NCBI GenBank assembly: GCA_947561395.2
Contig: OX387184.1
Coordinates: forward strand, 40,600,766 to 40,664,765
Reading direction: 5' to 3'
DNA length: 64,000 nt
Source of the DNA: Buxus sempervirens
Taxonomy: Eukaryota > Streptophyta > Magnoliopsida > Buxales > Buxaceae
Position numbers and translations under genes: made by a program. Position 1 is the first letter of the stretch, and every line of letters begins with the position of its first letter. Positions 11,601-18,919 of the stretch are shown one piece after another. The notes below the pieces were generated by a model. That model was not told the origin of the DNA and did no database searches. It saw only the letters and a list, made by a program, of their open reading frames with translations.

Positions 11601-12754
11601 GTGAAAATTCGGGGTCTTACATATAATGTGTACAAAATACAACTATAGGCTTATTCTACCTATATATTGTATAAATAAAAAACTTGTATAGATATGGCAA
11701 AATTTTTAATTCTCAAAATTAATAATATTATATCAGTCATAAAAATAATATTATAATTAAAGTCCCAAAATATTAAACTAATGTATTTTAATTAGATAAG
11801 TGTGCACACGAAATTTCACACGATGAGGCGCATGCAGGATGCATGCCTCAGGACAATCGGAGTCGCAACTGCCTGAGAGGTGCAGGCAGACACAATGGTG
11901 CTTAACCGGGTCTAATTTTGTTGGTCTGCGACTTCTTTAGAGATTCGGGCAAGTTCTCGATTACGTCCAGGGAAGTCCGAAGACACCCCGGCCCGCCCCG
12001 TCTATCTGACGGGTCCCTCGGGCCTCCCTGGTTTTAATCAACTTAGTCTCACCCTGTTCCTAATCCAGCATGTGTCTTTATTGGGTCTGAGTGGGGGCCA
12101 CTGAAGATGTAGGCCCCCTGTTAGTTGATTTTATCTTTTTTGTTATTAGGTGAAGTGGGTCGGACATGGGCCCCATTGGAAGGCCCATTTAGTACCAAAT
12201 TAGGCTTAAGTAAGCCCATGGCCTATTAGGGTTATTGGGTAACCCTTGTGTGTGCACCTAAATCTACCTAGATCGCACACGAGGCGCACGTGGGTTCGTG
12301 CGTGCCTTGGGACATTTCGAAGTCGCCACTACCTGAGAGGTGCAGGCAGACACAGGGATTGCCTATCTGGGTCTAAGTATGATCTGCGGCTTATTAGAGA
12401 TCTAGCTAAGTTCTCGGTTACGTCCGGAGAAGTCCGAAGACACCCTGGCTCGCCCCGTCGGTATGACAAGTCCCTCGGGTCTCCCTAGTTTTTGAGTCAA
12501 ATTCACTCTTCCTAGACCCGCATGCGTCTTTTTGGGTCTGGAGGTGTGGGCCCCTTTTTATTTCATTTTTATCTTTTTACTTAAGTTGTTTGGGTCGGAT
12601 ACATGCCCCGTTGGAAGACCTGTGGGTTGCCAAGATTGGGCTTGGATCCAGTGTAGACACCCCAAATTGCACTAAAAATGAGAAAATAATTGAAAATATT
12701 AATTGGGATTTGAAACAGGCCAAAAATGCATGAAAATGAATAATTTAAGCCTGG

Positions 12755-12858
12755 ACCGTATTGTATCCACGGGCTAAGCGCGCCCGAATTTTATATACGG
12801 GCATGCAGCGCCCGTAATACATATACGAACATCGTGGGACCGTAAATCATTTACGGGC
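12755..12858. repeat. Palindromic CCGTAT/ATACGGGC cluster in LTR 1
   Basis: Copies of ATACGGGC and its complement GCCCGTAT are packed within about 100 bp, including the near-perfect hairpin CCGTAAAT with ATTTACGG around a 1-nt loop. It lies about 200-300 bp upstream of the TATA box. The same cluster is at 22338-22441 and 31921-32024 in the other LTRs, and a second cluster using the same word is in the internal region (15713-15829, 25296-25412). Confidence 0.8.
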
Positions 12859-13058
12859 ATTCTAGACTCGTGCGAGTTTTATTCTTCTCTCGATTTCTGA
12901 GCCTTATCTTTAGTCCAATATCCCTTTAAATAAGCAAATTATATATTTTATTCGTGTGAAATATCTTTGTGGATAAAGGATGGGCATTATCTTGTGTTTA
13001 ACTCAAACTGAAACTCTATCTTGCCAAACCTTGGACCAACCATACCCCTAGCTCTGCT

Positions 13059-13066
13059 TATAAATA
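13059..13066 (+). promoter_or_regulatory. TATA box, LTR 1
   Basis: TATAAATA followed by GAGG; transcription would start near 13090. Identical boxes lie at 22642-22649 (LTR 2) and 32225-32232 (LTR 3). No ATG occurs between the predicted start and the splice donor at 13164. Confidence 0.7.
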
Positions 13067-14475
13067 GAGGCTCATTCCTCTAGCTAAAGGCCACGAAATT
13101 TTGAAGAATCAAAAGCTCCAAGAGAAGGGAAGGAATCCCTGCTGCTCTGCCTGCTCAATCCAGGTAAGTCCCCTATCCCTTTTTATTTTTCTGTCTTCAA
13201 TTCTAGATATAATAGGATCATCTCTATTGCTGTAGAATAAGGCCATATCTGTTTTTGTATTCCTAAACTTGTCTCTAAGTACCTCAAGGGTCTCTCTAGC
13301 CGTAAAACGTGAAGAGAGAACTAGGGGAAAGGGGAACAGGTGGATCCCTAGAATAGAACCCCATATCTGTTTTTTTTTCTTTTTCTTCATAGAATAAGGC
13401 CTGTGATTGTGTTTGTGTAACCAAACCTATCTCTAAGTACCTCAAGAGTCTCTCTAGCCGTAAAACGTGAAGAGAGAACTAGGGGAAAAGAGAACAGGTG
13501 GATCCGTAGGGTAGACCCCCATGTGCTCTAATTTGTGAGATGTGGTTGTTTTAAATATCCTGATCATGTTTTAATGCTTTTTATGATGAATCTGAATGAA
13601 TACATGAATCCATGATGTTTATAGCATGAGATCTCCTATTTTTGCCAAAATTTGGATTTTTGCCACTTTTGCACCTACAGCACTGTTTTCGTGATTTTTG
13701 TGGTTTTAGGCTAGGATCTTGGATTTATCATGATCAATATGGTAGATCTGAATCCAGAAGCCTGAAAATAAATTCTAGGGTTTCATGAGATGTTTTTAAA
13801 ATTGTTTTTCATTATTGAGAGAAGACCCTACGGTCTCAATTCTCCCCTTTTGGTGTTTTTCATCAACCTGGGTATTTTTGGTTTTGATTTTCAAATTTAA
13901 TGTGAAATTTGGGCTTTATCTATATCCTGGACTATTCAAGTTCAATTTTGAAATATTTTATAAAAATCATATTTTTCTAGATTTCTAGAATTTTGACTTG
14001 AAGCCAGATTTTTGGATTTTTCACTTTAAATTGATTTTATTTGATTTTATTTGATTTTATCTCAATTTTGTTTTGATCATGAAACCCTAGGAATGGTATG
14101 ATCATGTTTGATAGTTCTGGATCAATCAGACTATTCATATGAAAAAACCATATATTTTTGCTTTTTTGTGATTTTGTGTGATTTTTATAGCAAGCCTTTT
14201 ATTTTTGAAAAACATGAACAATGCCTGGCAACCACCTTGTGTGGATGAATAGGGGTGCCTAACACCTTCCTCTGTTCATAACTTAATCCCCTTACCCATC
14301 TCTGGTTGTTTTTTTTTAGGAGAGATATTTTGCCCTAAAATTGCCTTTTGTGCTTATTTAATATTTTGGTGTCCATTCACGCCTAAATTGAATGGTGGCG
14401 ACTCTTTGTTTAATATAATCCCGTGTGATGATTGAGGAAATCATTAAGATTGATTTTTTTCCCATGTCTCACAAC

Positions 14476-14493
14476 TGGCAACTCTGCTGGGGA
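14476..14493 (+). other. Primer-binding site, unit 1
   Basis: TGGCAACTCTGCTGGGGA starts 2 nt after the LTR end, the standard position for a tRNA 3'-end-complementary site. Unit 2 has TGGCGACTCTGCTGGGGA (24059-24076). The G form resembles the primer site reported for Tat/Ogre-type elements (a tRNA-Arg primer, from memory). The A in unit 1 is a mismatch that could weaken priming. Confidence 0.75.
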
Positions 14494-15990
14494 CTTGTGG
14501 ATTTCAGCCTTTAGGTGTTTTTGTTCATGTTTTGATTTTTTTGATTCGCTTGCTATTTTGTGTTCTTAAGCATGTTGAGTATATTTTAAATCTGAATTAT
14601 TGCTTAAGAATTCATAGGGGTAGAAACATGCTTAATTTTGATTTATAGGATTGTTTCTACAAACATGCGTAGGGGAGGTTCGTTTTGATGAACTATGCTT
14701 ATTTCTTGCTATATTTTTATGATAGCATGTTTTAATTTTCAGCATGATCTCCATGATGATTTTGGGTGTATAACATGATCATATGTTTGCATGATAGATG
14801 ATTTTTTTATGAGCATGTTTTGGGTGCTATAGGATTGCTTTATTTACTTGTTTATTTTAAATATGCTTTCCTATTATGCCTTGGTTTGTTTATGCATGGC
14901 TACGAAAAGAGTGGCAAGGGTTTGGGACGTTGTGAATGTAACCTATTTTTACTATGCACTGTGCACCTTTTACTTTTACACAGCCTACCCTTAACCTATA
15001 GGAAGTTGAACCCGAATGTGTGTAGCTTGGCGCAACGAGGTCGATACTTCGGAAAGCGAAAGTGAAAACATTCACCTTAGAACTTTGAGCTAATGATGTG
15101 ATGATAATGTGGATCTGGGATTCTGATCATCACTAGGCTTGAGTGCTAAGTTGCCATTAAGCCAAAACCCAAAACCCCTACGCTTGAAGGTGGAGTTACA
15201 CGTTTTTGGCTAAAGTATACAATTATGTAGGGATATGGGTTTGTATGATTGTGGGAAGGCCATGTGCATGGCTTACAAACTAGGGCATAATGCGGATGCC
15301 ATATTGAAGGTAAACAAGGTAACAAGGTAATCCTATGGTTTTGCATTATTTTCATGTCATAGGGGTGTCACAGTGCCCATTGGTTTGGGATAAAATTGGT
15401 CCCAAAATATGCATGTTTTTTAAAAATTGGTGCAGCCCATAGGAAGAGTCTCTCACTCTGTTTAGAAGCAATCCTACCCTATGTTCATACAAGAGGCAAC
15501 AAAAGGGTACCAAATTCTTGAGTATGGTGTCAATTCGAAGGGTACATGTGCCCTCCTAAGCATGTGTTTTAGCAAAAAGGCCAAGGTCCACTTTGGGACA
15601 GTTTAGAAGCTCTGCAATGGGTGAACCGTACGTTTGGATGAACAATGAAAGTGATCAAACCATGTAAAAACTGGAAAAATATAACGGGGTTCCGTTAAAC
15701 CGCATTTAGTACACGGGCTGGGCTTGCCCGTATTAGTTATACGGGCTAGGCTCGCCCGTGTTTTCCATACAGTCACGGCTTGCTCGTAATTTGAATACGG
15801 GCAGGGCTGGACCGTACTGTGTATACGGTTTTCTCGGAATATTCAACTTTAATCAGTTTTTCCCACTAAAATCTTCCTTTAACATTTAAATAATGATAAA
15901 GGGAAACAAGTTTGAATAAAATGCTTCAAAAAAAAAACAAAAAAAAACAAAAACAAAATAATTGAAAAAAAAATGTGAGAGAAAGGTTCC
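14494..15990 (+). other. Long gag leader, non-coding, unit 1
   Basis: Between the primer-binding site and the hairpin array lie about 1.5 kb without a convincing frame. It contains the second palindromic cluster (15713-15829) and an A-rich stretch (15920-15975). The short frames (14820-15065, 15146-15355) are repeated in unit 2 only because the whole unit is duplicated. Confidence 0.7.
15713..15829. repeat. Internal palindromic cluster (GCCCGTATT/ATACGGGC), unit 1
   Basis: GCCCGTATT and ATACGGGC flank a 4-nt loop, followed by GGGCT/GGCTC linkers and further copies, ending with CCGTA and TATACGG. It uses the same word as the LTR cluster 2.9 kb upstream. Unit 2 copy: 25296-25412. Confidence 0.8.
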
Positions 15991-17048
15991 TTGGGCTTCT
16001 GAAAGCCTTTGAATTTCAGACTTTTTTCAAAACTCTTGGGCTTCTGAAAGCCTTTGAATTTCAGACTTTTTCAAAACTCCTGGGCCTCTGAAAGCCTTTG
16101 AATTTCAGATTTTTCAAAAAATCCTCAGGCCACTGAAAGCCTTTGAATTTCAGACTTTTTTTCTCAAAAAAAAATCCTCGGGCCTCTGAAAGCCTTTGAA
16201 TTTCAGATTTTTCAAAAAATCCTCAGACCACTGAAAGCCTTTGAATTTCAGACCTTTTTCTTTTTGGGCCGTCTAAAAGCCTCTGAATTTTAGACAAATC
16301 ATATTCTTTGGGCCGTCTAAAAGCCTCTGAATTTTAGACAAATCATTTCTTTGGGCCGTTTAAAAGCCTCTGAATTTTAGACAATCATTTCTTTGGGCCG
16401 TCTATAAGCCTCTGAATTATAGACACATATCCTTTGGGCTGTCTAAAAGCCTCTGAATTTTAGACAAATCATTTTTGGGCCGTCTAAAAGCCTCTGAATT
16501 TTAGACAAACCTTTTCTTTGGGCCGTCTATAAGCCTCTGAATTATAGACACATATATCCTTTTTGGGCCGTCTAAAAGCCTCTGAATTTTAAACAAATCA
16601 TTTTTTTGGGCCGTCTAAAAGCCTCTGAATTTTAGACAATCATTCCTTTGGGCCATCTATAAGCCTCTGAATTATAGACACATATCCTTTGGGCCTCTGA
16701 AAGCCTTTGAATTTCAGATCTTTTTCCTCGGGCCTCTGAAAGCCTTTGAATTTCAGACTTTTCTCAAAAATCTCTGGGCCTCTGAAAGCCTTTGAATTTC
16801 AGACTTTTTTCAAAAATATCCTTGGGCCTCTGAAAGCCTTTGAATTTCAGATTTTTTTTTTTCAAAAATATCCCTGGGCCTCTGAAAGCCTTTGAATTTG
16901 AGACTTTTTTCAAAAATATCCCTGGGCCTCTGAAAGCCTTTGAATTTCAGACTTTTTCCAAAAATATCCCTGGGCCTCTGAAAGCCTTTGAATTTCAGAT
17001 CTTTTTCTCTTTTTGTGGGACATGTTGGAAGCCCTAGAATATTCCAAC
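15991..17048 (+). repeat. Array of 24 constant-loop hairpins in the gag leader, unit 1
   Basis: Units of about 38-52 bp each contain a short inverted repeat around a loop GCCTTTGAA or GCCTCTGAA. Thirteen have stem CTGAAA/TTTCAG (units 1-6 and 17-23), seven GTCTAAAA/TTTTAGAC, three GTCTATAA/TTATAGAC; the last and most diverged (17024-17048) has GTTGGAA/TTCCAAC with loop GCCCTAGAATA. Units 8-16 form three rounds of a B-B-C higher-order repeat, about 127 bp each. Both stem halves change together, so pairing is kept; exceptions are one G.U-type pair (unit 9), one C.A (unit 14), one outer mismatch (unit 16) and one G.G (unit 21). Spacers are T-rich with GGGCC. Not a CRISPR array; coding frames across it are accidental. 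Confidence 0.93.
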
Positions 17049-17239
17049 AATTCAATTCAAAAAAAAAAAAAAGAAGCAAATAAAGAAAAAAATCCAAACT
17101 CGTGTTCACCCAGCTTGCACATAGGCATACATAGGCATGTGAATGAGATTAAATTGGCACTGATATTTTCTCTTTATTTTTCCAGGTACCAAGTACACTT
17201 GCAACCATAGCTCCTATAACCAGATCAAGAGCTCGTGCC

Positions 17240-18919
17240 ATGAATCCCATTGAGAATGAAGCTGATACTCCTCACCCAGATATGGTCCTGCTTCAGGAGC
17301 AAGTGGCAGGACTAGCCCGAATGCTAGAGAACATACTATCGGTGCAGGCCCAACAAGTTCAAGCCCAGAACCAAGCACCTCCACCTCCAATCAATATCCC
17401 ACCTCCGGTTCAACCTATTCCTGAACCCATTTCTGAACCTACCCCTGAACCTATACTGATCAGGGAGGAGATGGTTGAGTCTGAGAAAGAGAAGGAAAAG
17501 GAAAAAATGAGGGAAGAAATGGAGAAGAAGTTCATGCATAGGCTGGAGATTATTCAGGATGAGTTAAGGGAAGTGAAGGGAGTTAAATCATTTGGGGGCA
17601 CCAATTTTGAAGATTTGTGTCTATACCCCAATGTATGTCTACCGGCCAAATTCAAATGTCCGGATTTTGATAAATATGATGGCACTGGCTGCCCAATGAG
17701 CCATTTGAAGTTATACTGCGGGGCTTTATGCCAATTTGGCCGGGATGACGGCATACTAATTCAACTCTTCCAAAGGAGTTTAACTGGAGCTGCTTTGAAG
17801 TGGTTTACCACCTTGGATCATGGGAAAATAAGAAGGTGGAAAGACTTAGCAGATTCCTTTTTGACACAATACAGGTTCAACTCTGAGATTATACCAGATA
17901 GGTATGACATGATGAAGATGACAAAGAGAAATGATGAGACCATAAGGCAATATGCTAAAAGGTGGAGGGAGTTGGCTGCACAAGTTAAGCCACCCGTGGG
18001 AGAACCAGAAATGATTTCAACCTTCATCAGCACACTGGGGCAACCCTTTTACAGTCACTTGGTTGGTCAAACTACCACCAACTTTGCTGCCCTAGTGCAA
18101 GTGGCAGACAGAATTGAAGACGGGATCAAGTCTGGGAAAATAGCTGATTATTCTGCAGTGTTGAACCAGGAAGCTTCCACCACTTTCTCTACACAGAAAA
18201 AGGAGAATGGTAATGGAAGAATAAAGAATAAAGAAGGGAGAGAAGCAGAAGTGAATATGGTGCAACTTCCCAGGGAACCCTTTCAAATCAATGTCCATCC
18301 ACCTCCTATTAAGCCAACCCATCAAGTTCCTTTGCTGCCTATTCAAATTAATGTCCCTGCTGCACAGCCTGTGAAGGAGGAAACAGAAGTAAGGAAGAGA
18401 AGGGAATTCTCTAAACTGCCTATGAGACCATCTGAACTTTTGCCTACCTTACTTCAGAAGGGTTACGTGACTTTGAAGTTACCAAATCCTCATGCAAGCA
18501 AAGGGAAGAATTATGATTCATCTGCAATCTGTGATTATCATATGAGCACTCCAGGGCATACCACAGATCGTTGCTTGGCCCTAAAGCATGCAATCCAGGA
18601 TTTGTTGGATAATAACTCCTTATCATTCAATTCAGTCACACCCATCCCACCTACCGATAACAATGGGGCAGGCAGCTCAAATGCAATAGGGGCAATTTTC
18701 TCTGGAGAAAGAAGATTTGACCCTTCTCAGCTTATCACTCCTATTGGTCCAACAGTCAAGGTTTATCTTGAAAGAAATGCTCCTGGTTATGAGCAGGAAG
18801 GCTTGCCTCACTCAGCAAGAGAAAGAAATTATCTGAAAAAGGGAGAAAAGTCAACTTTTGCCTTTAAGAACAGGGGCAGTTTTCGAACTCCCATGTTCTT
18901 TGAAAAGAAACTCCTATAA
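17240..18919 (+). CDS. gag: Retrotransposon Gag, Ty3/Gypsy Tat/Ogre type, unit 1
   Basis: Intact 559-aa ORF. In order: a heptad-like helix (residues 16-36), a proline-rich linker (47-71), a highly charged Glu/Lys coiled coil (79-115), the retrotransposon gag core (about 130-300, with LTGAALKWF and the Tat/Ogre-like FRLTQYRF-type region DSFLTQYRF), a basic linker, and a zinc-knuckle-like motif C431-X2-H434-X5-H440-X4-C445. This CHHC spacing is a variant of the usual CCHC knuckle and, from memory, typical of Tat/Ogre Gags. Gag packages genomic RNA into cytoplasmic particles. The frame is open upstream to the predicted acceptor at 17185, but the first ATG is 17240. No pol frame follows. Residue 290 is Asp here and Asn in unit 2. 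The intact frame after duplication suggests recent or continuing function. Confidence 0.92.
   Translation: MNPIENEADTPHPDMVLLQEQVAGLARMLENILSVQAQQVQAQNQAPPPPINIPPPVQPIPEPISEPTPEPILIREEMVESEKEKEKEKMREEMEKKFMHRLEIIQDELREVKGVKSFGGTNFEDLCLYPNVCLPAKFKCPDFDKYDGTGCPMSHLKLYCGALCQFGRDDGILIQLFQRSLTGAALKWFTTLDHGKIRRWKDLADSFLTQYRFNSEIIPDRYDMMKMTKRNDETIRQYAKRWRELAAQVKPPVGEPEMISTFISTLGQPFYSHLVGQTTTNFAALVQVADRIEDGIKSGKIADYSAVLNQEASTTFSTQKKENGNGRIKNKEGREAEVNMVQLPREPFQINVHPPPIKPTHQVPLLPIQINVPAAQPVKEETEVRKRREFSKLPMRPSELLPTLLQKGYVTLKLPNPHASKGKNYDSSAICDYHMSTPGHTTDRCLALKHAIQDLLDNNSLSFNSVTPIPPTDNNGAGSSNAIGAIFSGERRFDPSQLITPIGPTVKVYLERNAPGYEQEGLPHSARERNYLKKGEKSTFAFKNRGSFRTPMFFEKKLL

Larger units (their letters stand above)
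8380..11621 (-). mobile_element. Solo LTR A1 (TSD TGTAA/TATAA)
   Basis: The plus strand starts TGTAATACCCCGAAC and ends GGGGTCTTACA, the TG..CA ends of an LTR of about 3.24 kb. The flanks TGTAA (8375-8379) and TATAA (11622-11626) match at 4 of 5. Orientation is minus, from TATAAATA (minus) at 10969-10976. It shares many blocks with A2, A3, A5 and A6: the start GGGTCAATGCAAAACCGGC as in A2, a TGAGAT..ATCTCA hairpin (8724-8739) and a GGATCCATAT-type block near 9310. No gag, pol or second LTR lies next to it. The 'TGTAACACCCC' terminus is common in plant Ty3/Gypsy LTRs; the exact lineage is not determined. Confidence 0.85.
12652..14473 (+). repeat. LTR 1 of the gag-only array
   Basis: TGTAGACACC...GTCTCACA, 1822 bp. 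In order: palindromic ATACGGGC cluster (12755-12858), TATA box (13059), splice donor CAG|GTAAGT (13164), two copies of a segment with AGCCGTAAAACGTGAAGAG (about 13297 and 13456), and a conserved block near 14225-14300 (GGTGCCTAACACC). It differs from LTR 2 and LTR 3 at two places seen in the palindrome cluster (GGGCTAAG for GGCCTAAG; ACGAAC for ACGGAC). The 93-codon antisense frame (13109-13390) has no support beyond being present in all LTR copies. Confidence 0.95.
13164..17185 (+). other. Predicted leader intron of gag mRNA, unit 1
   Basis: The donor CAG|GTAAGT at 13164 is a full consensus, about 75 nt after the predicted start site. The acceptor TTATTTTTCCAG ends at 17185 after a pyrimidine tract, 54 nt upstream of the gag ATG. 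Splicing would join exon 1 (about 13090-13163, no ATG) to the gag exon, making 17240 the first AUG. It would also remove the primer-binding site, the hairpin array and many upstream ATGs. Genomic RNA must remain unspliced. The equivalent in unit 2 is 22747-26768. The sites are read from the sequence; use is inferred. Confidence 0.5.

Noticed and set aside
13109-13390. 93-codon antisense frame identical in all three gag-only LTRs
   Set aside because: It is identical because the LTRs are near-identical; it overlaps the presumed start site and donor, has no domain, and begins in a homopolymer.
15991-17048. CRISPR-like array of regularly spaced palindromic repeats
   Set aside because: The repeats vary in stem sequence, the spacers are short, T-rich and similar to each other, there are no cas genes, and the array lies inside a plant retrotransposon leader.
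16810-17109. Repetitive protein frames across the hairpin array on both strands
   Set aside because: The frames arise from near-regular units (about 45-48 bp); spacer lengths vary and break the frame, and conservation acts on base pairing, not codons.
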